Below, one piece after another: positions 1 to 12,602 of a DNA stretch of 64,000 nt. This DNA is from Tamarix chinensis (Eukaryota; Streptophyta; Magnoliopsida; Caryophyllales; Tamaricaceae). A program made the translations under genes and the position numbers. Each line of letters begins with the position of its first letter. Within the stretch, counting starts at the first letter, position 1. The stretch covers positions 53,681,942 through 53,745,941 of the forward strand of contig CM060172.1 of NCBI GenBank assembly GCA_030549775.1, written 5' to 3'. The notes below the pieces were generated by a model. That model was not told the DNA's origin, did not search any database, and saw only the letters and a program-made list of their open reading frames with translations.

Positions 1-34
1 CGTGAATTTCTTCAAGGGCGCTCTCAAACTAACC

Positions 35-1473
35 ATGCCTCCTCGACGAAAAGAAAAACAGAAGGAGAAGGCTCAATAAATATTGGCCGCCAAGCCAATC
101 AAATCATGGTATGAAGCCACCATGGAAGACGAAGCAGCAGTAGCTGCTTCTTCAAAACAAGAAGCCTCGGCTTCTTCAACACCAAATCCAGACGTGCTCA
201 AATGGGTGGAAACACTTTCCCACTCACCTCAAATGGTCAAAGCACTCCAAAATCTTTCGGAACAAGTTCAGAGTTCACAACCTGAACGCAAAGGTATGAA
301 TTCTGCAAACCCTGTTTACAAAACAGAAGGAGGTCTTTTAATTCCTATGACTCCTTCAAAATCGGTTTCAAAAATCTCTTCTGATAAATCGATTTCAAAC
401 TTTCCAGCCTTGAGTTCTAGGATTTCAAGACTTGAAAACGTTTTGGAAATAAAACCAGCTTTCGAGAAAAAAGCTGAGTATTTCACAAAACAAAATTTTC
501 AAACTATTTCAAACCTCGAAGAAGGATTCCATTATCAGGATCCCTTCGTCGCCCTTCGGAAAATGTTTTCTGGTTGGGATTTCAAACCATGGGACATGAC
601 TGCACCCCATGCGTATTACAAGTCAATTTTAGAATACACAGGTTCAGCTTCATTCCGAACATTCAAACTACCCCAAACCAAAAATGAAGCTGCCTACTCA
701 ACCTGTCAACTACACAGGGTTATCCTTCCCGCGGATTGGGGACAAAGCCTCGAATTACCTCGAAGGCTCCCGGATTCGTACAAATTTAGCCCAAACTCCA
801 AACTGAATTTCAATTACTGGGATTACCAACAGGCTTGGTGGAACACTTTCTTCACGGAAAATTCCAGAAAGTCTCATTCCTGGTTGTTGTTTTTCAAAAA
901 TTTCAGCCAAACCCATTACCCTGTCTGGTTTATCCGTTGGTGGAAAGACTTTGGCGCCACCCCAGACATCCTACCGGAACAGGTTTCGAAATCTCTAGAC
1001 CTGTTCAAAACCCTTTACAAACACACAAAAGACGATAGGGTGTTGCCCCCTATATTGGCTTTTGTTCCAAACTGTTTTGCCCATGGGTGTTCGCCTGGAC
1101 AACGGAGATCCATGAGATAGAAGGAGTTCCAACTTTGGTCCGCCGATTCAAAGTCAAATGGTGGTCAAAGTATCAAATGTTCGAAAAAGTCTCAAAACAG
1201 GCCATCCGCAAACTCATCAATACCCAGCCGGCCTCTTCCACGACAAACAAAATTCTAGCCAGATCAGAAGACTCAAAGTTCCTGGCTCAAAAATCTGTTA
1301 CGGCAGCTAAACTTGCAGCCGCCAAAACCGAAGACGAATACTTGGCCATTCTAGGTGAAGTATTCTCTCAGAGCAAAAAGGGAGATTCTGCATCCTCATC
1401 CATCTCTCCTGAGATCGACTATGGCGATGAGAATGAAGATGACTGTTACGGGATACTACCTCCTATCCAGTAG
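35..1473 (+). pseudogene. Endogenous caulimovirid: broken 3'-terminal ORF
   Basis: Long open stretch at the left edge, directly followed by a caulimovirid-like promoter, so I read it as the last ORF of an endogenous pararetrovirus. An ATG at 35 opens a lysine/arginine-rich start (MPPRRKEKQKEK), which runs into an in-frame TAA at 77-79. The same frame then stays open from about 80 to 1,120. Homology appears to move to the next frame at about 1,060-1,087 (a frameshift) and continues to a stop at 1,471-1,473, ending in an acidic tail. The middle is rich in W, Y and F (for example WWNTFF, WFIRWW, KWWSKY). Bases 2-34 are open in the same frame and may be the end of the preceding polyprotein ORF. 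I recall such aromatic-rich proteins in plant pararetrovirus-like sequences, possibly the second ORF of florendovirus type, but could not test this. The stop and frameshift make it a relic; the function of the intact protein is unknown to me. Confidence 0.6.
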
Positions 1474-1559
1474 ACAACACAAATACAAGTATCTACAAAG
1501 GAGGACTACGTATCCACATGCGTCAAAGGGATCGTGGTAGACAAAGAATATTTCTGCCA

Positions 1560-1965
1560 ACCAAAAGCTGGTGTCAGAGTCAAAAGTGCCGTCCTCAAAA
1601 GAAGAAGGAATCTACTTTCGGCTACTTTCGGCGATTGACATTTTTACCAAGGTAAAAGCACGAGTAAAAGCAACCACAAAAGCAAAAGAGAAGACGACAA
1701 AGGAATCTGCGGCAAAAGTTATTCACGCGGATTACTGTTGTATTTTCTGTCGGCTACTTTTACTGTTTGTACTTTTTACCTTTTACTATTCAAACTTTAG
1801 GGTACACTTTTACTGTTGGCAGTACACTTTTTACTGTTTACCTTTCACTGTGTACTTTCGGTGGATTCCCGAATCCACTTTTCAAACTTTGTTGTAGTCT
1901 GACCCCCTCTTCTATATAAGGGGCCTTAGGACTTCATTATGAGGGGTCGACATTTGGAGAGGCAA
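1560..1965 (+). promoter_or_regulatory. Caulimovirid 35S-like pregenomic RNA promoter and leader start
   Basis: Downstream of the broken viral ORF lies a TATA box (TATATAA, 1,913-1,919) in the context CTTCTATATAAGG, followed by ATTTGGAGAGG at 1,952-1,962. Both match, in order and similar spacing, the TATA box and transcription-start region I know from the cauliflower mosaic virus 35S promoter. The upstream 150 bp carry repeated TTTTACTGTTT-like motifs. The expected start of transcription is near 1,960. This supports a Caulimoviridae origin; present activity is unknown. Confidence 0.65.
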
Positions 1966-2629
1966 ATCCACCCTTAGCAAATATCCTCTGTACTCAAAAT
2001 ACTATATATATATATATATATCATGATCTCTTGATTTGCATTACTATTTGATGTGATCCCATGTGAAAATCAACGGAATCTCTACACAGTTTATATGTGG
2101 GGGGTGTATGTATCAACTTTTCACTCTTGAACTAGTTTTTAGGTGGAGTTAAGGCATTTTTTTGGTGAGTGTGCCTTGGAATCCATATCGACCAGTCCTA
2201 GGCGAGTACGCCTCGTATTTTGGGTGAGACCCATTTGGCGTGATGAGCATAAATTACTAGGTGGTTCCTATTTGGAGTGATGAGTATAGATCATCCGACG
2301 GGAACCCATTTGGATTTATGCGTATTGATAGTCAGCCAGAATCCATGCCATATGGCATCAGAGTCTAATCTTAGTTGAAACCTCCCTACGAACTCATGCA
2401 AATCGATGATAGAGGTAGCACGAGGATGTTCAGTCTAAAGAGGATGAAAATGCGATCCTACATAAAAACTTAATGGGACCTTTAGACAATTTATATGGGA
2501 TTGTCAACCCTCTACTCTTGAAATAGCTTTTGGGTGGAGTAATTAAGGACATTTCTCAAGCGAGTACGCCTAGGGCCCCTTAGGTGAGTATACTTGGGGG
2601 TCCATATTGATTAGTCTTGGGCGAGTGCT
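1966..2629. repeat. AT microsatellite and duplicated repeat unit of unknown family
   Basis: A short (TA)n run lies at about 2,003-2,021. After it, two diverged copies of a segment of about 400 bp can be aligned by eye: around 2,078-2,220 and 2,483-2,630 both carry TTTATATG, ACTCTTGAA, GGGTGGAG/AGGTGGAG and GCGAGTACGCCT. Between them are cells with GATGAGTATAGATC, which recur at 14,290-14,400 on the far side of the decayed LTR. So this may be the left flank of a repeat split by later insertions. No gene seen. Confidence 0.45.
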
Positions 2630-3286
2630 ACATAAAGACATTTTGCGGAAACTAAATATAAAATATAGGGTACTACCGCCACAACATAGAAGAGGTATAA
2701 CCGCTACCCAGTCTATGTTGGATGCCCAGATAAAAAGTAAACTCATATCCCAAGATGCAAGAATGATTGTCACCTAAATTGAGTCCGATACAAGAATTAC
2801 AAAACTATGCCAAAAATATATACAATATCAAATGATCTAATAGAGATAAACAAGAACAAAACGAAATAGAATGCAGGATCTTAATGATCCAAGCTGGAAC
2901 GCTTATCAAGCCAACCAAATAATTGATACTTTTAACCCCACATAAGCAAAACATAAGAACTGAAAATAGTGTGGTATTAATACAGTGAGCTTATTGAGTA
3001 ATCACAACTTACTAAAATTGATAACATACCCATATAATACACATAGTATATGTTGAGACAGAGAAATAATCATGGATCATGCTGGAATTGAGGAATACTC
3101 ATAAATTATGCTGATAAGAAAGCATAAATGATACATGCTGACAATTAGCCACATAGAAAAACTTCAAGTTGACAACCTATGTTAGAAATGATGTGTAATC
3201 TGTTTTACTACAAGGGTATCTTTGGTAAAACAGATTATCACAAAGGATCCAATAAGTATGGAGAGAAATTAGACAAAGTTTATAGG
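2630..3286 (-). repeat. Decayed LTR-like repeat L, piece 1
   Basis: Diverged relative of the window's main LTR superfamily in antisense orientation. It has GGGTACTACCGCCACA and then AGTGAGCTTATTGAGTAATC in the positions where younger copies have ATGTTACCGCCACA and a TGAGTAAGGTGACTTGATC block. It is interrupted by solo LTR A1 at 3,286/3,287 (duplicated ATAGG) and continues at 7,985. Exact outer ends not found. Confidence 0.4.
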
Positions 3287-3383
3287 TGTAACACCCTAAA
3301 ATTCACTAATTTTTTTTTTAAAAAACGGAAGCAATTAAGATAGAAACACTTAAAACCTGTGAACTTTGGGAATGTTACCGCCA

Positions 3384-3429
3384 CACTTAGTACCAGACCG
3401 ATTCTCTCCGACCGTTCCAGTACCAAGTG
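3384..3429 (-). other. Conserved terminal stem-loop of LTR A1
   Basis: CACTTAGTACC and AGTACCAAGTG face each other about 100 bp from the sense 3' end. Nine of eleven positions pair, the other two as G-T. The same structure is at 25,399-25,444, 49,859-49,904 and 60,668-60,713, and in weaker form at 50,012-50,057. Confidence 0.6.
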
Positions 3430-3969
3430 CTAAGGCTAACGAAAAGATTTACGTTAAATTCAAATTAACAATTCATAAAAGGACTCGAAAGATCATACAA
3501 CAAAATCAGAGTACGAGAAATTAAGAGTTAATTACAATACCCTTGAAGTTTCAAATAACACTTGTAACTTCTAAATAGAAATAAATTTAAACAAGATAAA
3601 ACCCGATGGGTCAAATTCCGGGCTGCCTACTCACTCAAGTCAGGCCTGCCACCCCAAAACAGTCTCTGATCTTAAACCTGCACAAGAGGTCTGCTCCCCA
3701 CCATCAGTGGATCATCACAGGACCCATCAACCAAGGTAGTATCAGTACGGGTCCAGTATTGAGTAAGGTGACTTGATCACTAAGGCCAACACACAAACAC
3801 ATAAATCATGCAGAACATAAAAGGGCATAATTACCAACACAATGACATAAGGTGCTTACGACCATCCAAGTAAGAGTACAAGGCCCGATGAATAATCCAA
3901 TTCAATTACTTAATTAATCTTTGATCAAGAGTCGATCCACATCATACTTTTTATCAAATCCATGCGAGT

Positions 3970-4335
3970 ACGGAAGCCCCCACTATTATAGCCGGTGGAT
4001 CGGAGGCATATAGGGTATCATACCCTAACTACTATTATAGCCGGTGGATCAGAAACACATAGGACTACGCGTCCTAACCACTATTCCTAACCGGTGGATC
4101 GGTTGGCTCCGGCTCGCATGGTATTCCACTGTAAGTAATTAGTATCTTTTAAGCATTTCAGCAAAACTCGGGTTTGTGTTTGTTGAGCTCGGGAACCCCC
4201 ACTATTATAACCGGTGGATCGGTCACACATAGGACATCATGTCCTAACCACTATTATAACCGGTGGATCGGTCGCACATAGGGTAAAAACCTAACCACTA
4301 TTCCGAACCGGTGGATCGGTTGGTCCCGTCTCAAC
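3970..4335 (-). repeat. Palindromic cell array of LTR A1
   Basis: Six or so cells of about 50 bp, each with CCACTATTATAACCGGTGG or a variant (arms CCAC and GTGG) followed by its own palindrome. The perfect ones are TAGGGTATCATACCCTA (4,011-4,027) and AGGACATCATGTCCT (4,231-4,245). AGGAC...GTCCT (4,061-4,075) has 5-bp arms. Confidence 0.85.
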
Positions 4336-4709
4336 GATCTTCCTCTTCAGATAATTAATGTTTTAAGTATCTTATTCAGAAGCTTTCACCGTGGACATGC
4401 ATGAATCATCACACATCACAAATCATAAAATTCCACCATCATCATACTTTATTCACCAATTACACATGTACTACCGCCAAACCCTAGACATGCATGAATC
4501 GCTCTCTTTACACTTATCCTCCAATTCTACTTCACATTTCACTCTAGGGTTTTATCCCGAAACCCTAATTTAGGCCTTAACATCCCCTCTTACTCCACCT
4601 CACATCACCCAAATCATTTTAACACTCCACACATCACAAATCATCGATTCCATTCTCATAATTACACCTTAATCGCCAAAAACACATGATACAACAAAAA
4701 CCTTAAACA

Positions 4710-5350
4710 GCCACGTGAAACCCTAAATTCAACCATGCAAACCCTAATACCACCATACAACTATAAGTACCACCATACAAACCATGATTCCGTCATACAA
4801 AACCCTAAATTCAATCCACTCAAAACCAAAGATTCACCTATACCAAACCTAAATTCAAACTATATAAAACCCAAAGATTTGTACATAACAACCCTAAATT
4901 CAAACCATAAAGATTCTTCCATGCCGAACCCTAAATTCAAACCATAAAGATTCATCCATACCAACCTTACATTCAAATCATATAAAACCCAAAGATTTTT
5001 CCTCATAATATAATTGATTAGATTCTCCCCTTTCATAACCACAAATTAGATTCTCCCATACAAGACCATAAGTTAGATTCTTCCACATAAATTCATAAAT
5101 TAGAACCTCCCAAGAAAAACCATAAATTGGATTCCCCCAAACAAATCATAAATTAGATTCTCCTAATCAAATCATAAATTAGATTATCCCCTATAATATC
5201 ATAAATTACATTCTCCCAAATAACATCATGAATTAGATTCTCCCAAACAAATTATAAATTAATTGTCCCAATCAATCATAAATTAAATTCTCTCATATAA
5301 TATCATAAATTAAATTCTCCCAAATAGCATCATAAACTAGATTATTCCTT
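4710..5350 (-). repeat. Minisatellites of LTR A1
   Basis: Two tandem types: CCAAACCCTAAATTCAAACC-like units (about 4,720-4,985), then units with AAATTAGATTCTCCCA every 25-30 bp (about 5,030-5,350). The same two types occur in G (51,420-52,120), H (47,960-48,600) and F. Confidence 0.75.
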
Positions 5351-5616
5351 ATAAAACCATAAAATTTAGGTCAACTTACTTCCCTTCGTCAACTTCTTTC
5401 CCCGTCCTACTTTTCATCTTTTCTCCCACACAAACCACACTGACGTCCTCTCATGCATGTCTTACAAGGTCACAACACATATCATCATACATAAATAATA
5501 CACATGCCATGCACAACATACTTCAACTCCATGTCATACCACATATAAAATAATTAATGATAATAAATATAGGATACATAGCATGCGAAGCACATAATGC
5601 ACATAAGCATATAAAA

Positions 5617-5682
5617 GGCCTTAGCACCCCTTACCTAAAACGACACCGGTCTTGGAGCACGATGTTACGCCTCCTTAAGGTT
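5617..5682 (-). promoter_or_regulatory. Conserved LTR box with splice-donor-like GTAAGG (A1)
   Basis: In sense direction: CGTGCTCCAAGACCGGTGTC-like, then TTTTAGGTAAGGGGTGCTAA. Near-identical in F, G and H and recognisable in E, while the flanks are much more diverged. TTTTAG|GTAAGG fits a plant 5' splice site, but splicing is only an inference. Confidence 0.5.
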
Positions 5683-5779
5683 TTGACCAAATAACAACTT
5701 ACTAATACAAATAACATTAATAAAATTCTAACTTTGCTAAAGATATAGAAATAACAGAAATATTATAAAGGTTGATAAT

Positions 5780-6420
5780 ATAGGGTTAAATAATTTACCC
5801 TAATAATAATAATGATACTAAAATAATATCAATGAGAATATAAATAAGAATAATAATAGTAACAATAATAATAATAAAAAGGACATTATTCAAAAATAAG
5901 GTGAAATAAATGCTTCGGCCCCTTTTCCAAGATAATACTAATAATAAAATAAACAATCAAATTTAGTAGTAATAATAATAATAATAATGACAAATTTATT
6001 AGTAGTAGTAGTAGTAATAATATATATATATATATATACTTATAATATAAAAGGAAATAGTGCTAAAAATGATAATATATTAGTAATAATGTTAAAAATG
6101 CTAATAATAGTAATAAAAGGCAAAATCTGCGAGGCTTAATTAAAATTTTAGGTTTCTACGCCTCCTGAAATAATTACACTATTAAATAATTAATTACACT
6201 AATAATAATAATATTAATTATATTATTATTATTAATAATAGTAAACATGTACTAATTCTATTAAATAACTAAAATTCGAGAATAATAGTTTTTATAACTC
6301 AAGAATACTCCCAAAACTGTAAAGAAGATTTAACCATTAGATTAAAGTTGATAACAATATTAATAATAATTATAATAATAATAATTAGAATCAAATTAAC
6401 ATTAAAAATTAGGATAAAAG
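5780..6420. repeat. TAA/TTA microsatellite-rich block of LTR A1
   Basis: Many short (AAT)n, (AGT)n and (TA)n runs. Counterparts of this block sit in the same place in F (44,470-44,940), G (52,430-52,720) and H (46,860-47,410). Confidence 0.85.
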
Positions 6421-6934
6421 CATAATAATTATCAATAAATCGAAAGTAAGTGTTTAAAAGGTCTAGGGTTTCACCTTGAGTTGGAGGGTATAGGTGGAAC
6501 CGGCGGTGGTTCCCAGAGGTGGCCGGAAAATGGATCTAAGAGAGGTAAAGATGAAGAAAAAGAGGGAAGAGGAAAGGAGAAAAATAAAATAAGCTTATGG
6601 TTCGGTGGAGGAGACTTAGCAGGAGATATTAGGTGGTTTAGAAGGTGGTAAAAGCGGCGGATTTGGTGGTGGATGGTGGTTTAATGTTTCGGGGTGGAAT
6701 TTTATGGCGAGAGGACTAGCCAACTTTGCACAATTATGGAGGCTTGTACAAGGTGAATTGAAGGTATTAGATGGTTTAGTTAATTAGAGGGTGTTGCAGG
6801 GAAGATATTAAGATGGAGAAGAGGCGTCGAGGTTAGCTATACGCGGAGAACGAGCTGTCTAAAGGGGTGGTGGCGGGCGGTTTTCACTTAGGGTTTCGAG
6901 AAAGAAGAAGCTTCAAAATCATCCACAACTGAAC

Positions 6935-6945
6935 TATTTATAGAC
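6935..6945 (-). promoter_or_regulatory. TATA box of LTR A1
   Basis: On the - strand this reads GTCTATAAATAG, about 1,040 bp from the sense 5' end. A1, F, G and H all have TATAAATA-like boxes 980-1,070 bp from that end, which sets the sense orientation. Confidence 0.6.
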
Positions 6946-7079
6946 TTTAGATGGGTTATTAGGGTTTTGGAGGTCGGCAGTATGGGTTTGGGTGATAGGG
7001 TTTGGGTGGCCGGCGTCAGAAATCGGCCGGCGATTGGTTGGGTTGGGTCGAAGTTTCGTGAAGCCAGAGAGAGAGAATG

Positions 7080-7555
7080 AGCGAGAGTTAAGGATAATTG
7101 ATTATTCCAAGATAGTTTGCGAGGCGAGAGGAAGAAAAAGAGAGGTGACTCGGCCGGTCAGAGTTCTCGTAGCCGGCACCGCCATTTTCGGGGGTGGGAG
7201 TTGCAGCAGCATCGACGGAGGAGAGGGGAGGAAGAAGGAAGGAGGAGGGGGCTGGTCCGGTTCGCGGGGAGGAAAGAAAGAAAAAGGGAGGAAGACCGGC
7301 GGTTCGGGCGTTGTTATTAAAACGGGGCAACAAAAAGCAGCGTCCATAGGAGAAATAGAAGAAAACGCGGCGCGGCGTGGGAGAAGCCAGGAGACGACGC
7401 GCGGGCTGGACTGGGCCGCGCCGAAGGAAGGAAGAAGGGAGGAGTTTGGGCTGCGGGAGATGGCAGCCGAAACGGGAAAAGGAGAGGAAAAGAAAAAGAA
7501 GGAAAGAAAGAAAAAGAAAGAAAAAGGAAGAAAGGAAAAAGGAAAAAAATAAAAA
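7080..7555 (-). other. GC-rich purine/pyrimidine tract of LTR A1
   Basis: Strongly purine-rich on +, GC-rich at one side, with open frames of up to 186 residues on both strands. The predicted peptides are low complexity and differ in every LTR copy, so I call no gene here. Confidence 0.7.
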
Positions 7556-7979
7556 TAGGAGGGTTAGGTTAAATAAATACATTAAAATATTTGGGATAGT
7601 TAAAAATTATAATATTTAAATAAAATATTATTTAAATCCCTTTTTAGGCTAAATTAGGACTTTTAAAAGATTTTCCATAATTTCCATTTTAATTAGTAAA
7701 ACACACTAAATTTCTCCAATTAATTTATTTATAAAATTATTATTAAATTAAAACTATTTTCTCATTCTTATTTTAAATAAAATAACTTAATTAATTAATT
7801 TTCAAAATAAAATGCTTAATTAGCTAAAATACCCAAATTCTCTTCTAATAAAAATACTTATAAATTTCTTCTTGATTTTCCCTAATTAATTCAATTTAAA
7901 AATAATTTATTTAAATAATTCTTATAATAAATATCCTTTAAATGTAGTTTATAAAATTAGAAATTTTCGGGGCATTTCA

Positions 7980-9324
7980 ATAGGCATTTCAAGCATACAT
8001 TTCAATCATATAGGGACATCTATCCCACCATAATAGACACAAATTCTAATGGCATAATCACATGAAGACATATGGGCCAAAAGGCACAAACAAGGCAAGT
8101 CAGATAAGCCATAGGCATATTAACATAAACTCCGATGCAAAAGGTTGGATATAAAGTCCTACCACCAATGGACATGACCCATAGGTCAAAAAAAAAAATA
8201 ACAACATGATACATAGGGACGTTTGTCCTACCATGAATTGGCAAAAGCTAAGGTTACAAATAATAAGGGCATAAAAATCAAAAGTAATTTTGACTCCAAC
8301 TTCCTACCACAAATAGTCAAAAGCTAAGGGTATAAATAATAACCACATGTGCATCCCGCTCCACTTCAAATGAATATATACTCTAAGGAGTGTTTATGAG
8401 GATTCCAACATCCGCCTAACTCAAAATTGTAAATGCCATCACAGGTTAGAATTTTCATCCACTACCAATGGACTTTAACCGTAATCTCACTAAAGGTATC
8501 TTAATCCTTAAGTATGTATACCCCCTATAGATTTTGAAGGTTAAATATAGGAGAAAAAGTACCAACCTATTATATGACTAGTATCCCCTAGCATTTTATG
8601 AGAATGAAAAACAAAGGACCCAAAGGACCGTGTTTTTAAATGTCAACACAAAAATGTATTCCGCAAAGGGAAGCTTAGAGAGCACATAGTTAACATATCA
8701 TATAAGTGTTTAAGGTCAACCAAAATTTTTAATATTGATCAAAAATCACCCCAAACAAAGAAAATTGATGATGTAAAAGATCACCGTGGATCAAAATATC
8801 CCTTAAAAATCTAAAAAAAACCCCAAAAATAAAGGCGAGAGGCCATGAGAAATACTTTTCAATAAGAAAAATCAATATGCCTCTAACTAATTAAGAGTTC
8901 ACAAAAACAAACTAAAAGCTAAATTTAGGTTAACAATGCCCTAAAGTCTAACCTAACTCATGACTCATATATTTAGTCACTTAATGACCAAAATACACTT
9001 TAAAAACCTAAAACCCCATTCAAAGGTTCGGATACCTCAAAATCAAGGTAAAAAGGCCAAAAATAACTATTTGCCTCTAAGACCAAAGTTAGAAAAAAGT
9101 ATACATATAAATACCTTAATCAAGTCAAACAAGGTCCCACATCAAATTTAGAAAAAATACTTTTCACAAAAATACTATTAATTGCCCAATGAGAAATGTC
9201 ATTTTATAATGAAACTTAAATACAAAAACTAAAAAATATTTTATTATCAGGAATAAAAAATTTACTTTTTACACTAGTTATTATTCACGAGAGTAAAAAA
9301 GCCAAAGGTTGTGGTAAACCTTTT
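7980..9324 (-). repeat. Decayed LTR-like repeat L, piece 2
   Basis: Continuation of L after A1. It has irregular cells with GGGACATCTATCCC (about 8,022-8,035) and GGGACGTTTGTCC (about 8,216-8,228), recalling the palindromic cells of the younger copies. Ends where solo LTR J inserted. No gene supported. Confidence 0.4.
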
Positions 9325-12300
9325 TGTAATACCCTGAACTTTCCTAACTCTAATTCTTAAATGGTTAGTCTCTTAATCCCTTTTCTAATACTTAAACTTT
9401 ATGTGGAGACCATATCCATACCTCTCAGACCTTCATTTTACCTTTCTACCATTCAGAACCCTAGTTTTTAAGTCAACTGACCAACGATTGATCAATCTTT
9501 ACCTTCGGTCGATCGACCAACAACGCTCCAAACCCTATTGTCTAAGACCTTAGGTGGTTGACCACCCGCTTCTTTTGGTCAATAAGAGTTATTTTTTTTT
9601 ATCATTCTTGATTTTTTTAATTTCTTTTGACATCAACTCAATTTTTATGCCCAATATTTTTATATATTTGGGTTCCTAAATTAATTCATCTCCTTTCCTT
9701 AATTTTTCACTACTTTTGAGAGTTGTTTTAACCATTTATTGGATTTTCTACCTGATCTAAATAATTTTTAATTATAGTTAACTTTCTTGGACATGAGGGA
9801 TTTAATATTCTAACCTTCTTAAACCCCATGATCAGATCCTATATAATCCTTGCTCATTCAATCAATAATCTAACCATAATTATCTCAATCACCTTCCACC
9901 AACTTTTTCCCACTCTTTTACCCATGCTAATCACTCCATTCACCTCTCTTGATTGAAAGAAACCTTTTCATGTAATTGCTCTCCTCTCTCCTTCCTATTT
10001 TTGACATCCATAAGGGGGTACATATCCTTGGTTGATCATTTTTATACTTAGCCAAATTTCCCCATTTCAACTTTGCTTTCTATTCTTATCTTGCCTTTCG
10101 TTGCGTTTGTTCTTAGCCTTTACCTTGTGAACAACCCCCTCCTTCCTGTTCTCTCCATTTTCTTTCATCTTCAACTTATAAAATATTAAACTCCAACTCT
10201 TTGGTGCTTGTTCTAAGAAAAAAGAGAGTAAATTTCATAGATTTGTGAAAGATTGATCAAGCTTATTCTCAAGCCCATTTCCAAAAATCATAAGGGTTAT
10301 TTTAAACTCTTCTAAATTTTCTATTCTCTTCTAACTCTTGCTATTTTATCCTTATCTATTTCTTGCATTTTTATTTCAGGTAATCAAATGATATAAGAAG
10401 GCATTTAGGAGTACTTGTGCATAGAGATTGAAGTAGCTTTGTTAAGAAATATATATCTCTATATTAGGGCTTTGAGTGTGTCAATGTGATAATTTTTATG
10501 ATTTCCATGTTTTGTGCTATAAAGCATGTGTAGGTTTTTCTTTTATTTATATGCATTTATTACATGGTAAGATTCATGGTTTTTAAGTTTTGTGATTTTA
10601 TGAGAAGTTGTTATATTTTTTTGCCTTTATAGGCTTTGTCATGAAATTCTAAGCATGATAGTGTATCATATTATGTTTTAAATTTTATATATGAGTAAAT
10701 TTAATTATGTTTAAGCATGGTGATTGATATAATATATTGAGGTTCCAAATTTGGGGGTTTTATGCTTGGGGGAGGTTTCAACCTTATGGACTTTAAGGTG
10801 TTGTGGGTTCTTTTAATTTTAGAAAATTATATTTTTGAGATGATATTCATATAAGGGTGGTTTTGTGTAAATTACTAAGATTTGGATACTAGTAAAATTC
10901 TGTGAGTTATGGGGGAGTCTCGACCTTAAGGGCAATTTTTTCTCCTTGTGGGTTTTTGTAAAAAATAAGTATTTCATTATTTTCCTTAAAATTCTTACAA
11001 TGAATTTGATATATAGTATGTTCGGATTTGGATGAGGATAACTTAAGTTATGAAAATAATAAATTTGGAGTTGTTTAGGTGAACTAAGGATATTTTGATC
11101 CTTTTAGGTTAAATATAGAATTTTGGTGTTGTATAAGTATTATATGGGTCTAAATATGATAATTATGATTTGTGAAGTATCTTGATAAATGATTAATAGC
11201 ATAAAATATGATTTTAGGAGAAAGGACTTCAATTGAGAATAATAACTAAAAGGGTAGCTATTGATATTTTATGAGTAAAAAATTAGAGTTAGGGTATGGT
11301 TTTTGAATATGGTATTTTTAATAATATTTTGGGGTTAGTTTGTTAACTCTGCTGAATTGGAGGGTCTTATGGATGGAGTTGTGGTGTACTTATGAAATTA
11401 AATTTTTATAAGGATTATAGTCTTTTACCTCATGAGATGTTCCTTTACACAATAATTGTTCTTCTATTTTACCTTTGTTCCATATGAATGCAACATGTTC
11501 AATGTGTTATCAACAATGCACTCTAAGTTTTGGATATTATTAATTATTTGGGTAAATTCATGATAACAAGAGATTTGGGTAATCACTTGATAGGCAATCT
11601 ACCTCATAATAAGCCAATGATACCAAAATTGAAGTAAAATGACTAAAGTAAATCAAGTAACACATTTGTTATGTGTTAAGTGTCGGTTAAGGTACTAATA
11701 AGGCATTAATACTTAAAGTGGAAAAATACATAAGTTAGGACTAAGTACTTTGGAATTATTGAAATAATCACTTGGTTCTAGCAAAACCATATGGCCCTAG
11801 CTTAATCTATTCAACCAATCCAATGGCTTATAAGGGATATGTATATTTAAGGATTAGAGGTTTACTAGCGACCTAAGCATATTTTACCGTAGATGTGAGA
11901 TTTTTAGTGAGTTTCACTATCTATTTTCCATCTGTGGGGGAAATGGGAGAGTATTGTTATTATTGTTTCCTTAACCTCAATGTGTTAGTGAAATGAGTTT
12001 GTTGATCACCTAATTATAGATAGTTAATATGATTGCATCTTAGGTAGTTTTCAATCACAGGGTAGTGTCCATGTATAATTTCCTCTTATTATGATCTTAT
12101 CTGCTGCATTCCTTTTCCTATTGATATGTATTTTTTTTATCTTCCTTAATATACAAATATTGATAATCGTTTTTTATGGGTGTTTCTCATTCCCAAAAGT
12201 AGACAATCCTATTATTAACGTGTTGGTTTTTGATGACCATCTTAGGGACTTTGTTGAGTTTGATGCACTTCCTAGGGATAAGTGATTGTATTTTTTGGGT

Positions 12301-12602
12301 TTGACGTAGACTCTTAGTTATTCGGGAGCTAATGTTTTTATTCGGATACCTTATGGACTCTTAAATCTATAGTTCCTTTTTATGTACTTTAAATTATATT
12401 GTACTTAGATTTCATCTCCAAAAATTTTATCTATGTTTATGAAATTTCTCTTATTTTCTTGTTTAAACTTGGCAACATTTTTACCTTGTACTTGATAAGA
12501 AAAGGGCACAAAAATGGGAATCGTATTAATTATGGTGATAACATTCAATTATCTTATGTTTGGCTTCCCTAAACAAATAGTTGTAAATTTTATAGTGTTA
12601 CA
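9325..12602 (+). mobile_element. Solo LTR J (3,278 bp)
   Basis: Begins TGTAATACCCTGAAC and ends ATAGTGTTACA. The flanks are CTTTT (9,320-9,324) and CTTTA (12,603-12,607), a 4-of-5 match to a 5-bp duplication. A TATA box (TATATAATCC, 9,840-9,849) puts sense on +. No coding region, no repeated end inside, and no purine/pyrimidine block of the kind in the larger copies. It shares the TGTAATAC start type with D and I and the TGTTACA end with the whole superfamily. The 64-codon frame at 12,091 is AT-rich noise. Confidence 0.7.

Larger units (their letters stand above)
3287..7979 (-). mobile_element. Solo LTR A1 (4,693 bp)
   Basis: Reads TGTAACACCC at the left and GGGGCATTTCA at the right, flanked by the perfect 5-bp duplication ATAGG (3,282-3,286 and 7,980-7,984). 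TG...CA ends and a 5-bp duplication are the signature of LTR retrotransposon integration. No second copy of the ends, primer-binding site or gag-pol coding lies inside, so it is best read as one solo LTR. Sense is the - strand (TATA box on that strand). Left to right it holds the terminal stem-loop, a palindromic cell array, a minisatellite, a conserved box with a splice-donor-like site, TTA microsatellites, the TATA box and a GC-rich purine tract. The family is not named; 4-6 kb LTRs of Ogre/Tat type are a known comparison. Confidence 0.85.

Noticed and set aside
3970..4335. CRISPR-like array (core repeats with variable spacers)
   Set aside because: Plant nuclear LTR context, no cas genes. 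The 'spacers' are palindromes related to each other, and the same arrays occur in at least seven LTR copies.
4720..4985. Interstitial telomere array
   Set aside because: AAACCCTAAA recurs but only as part of longer units with ATTCAAACC; there are no uninterrupted (CCCTAAA)n runs.
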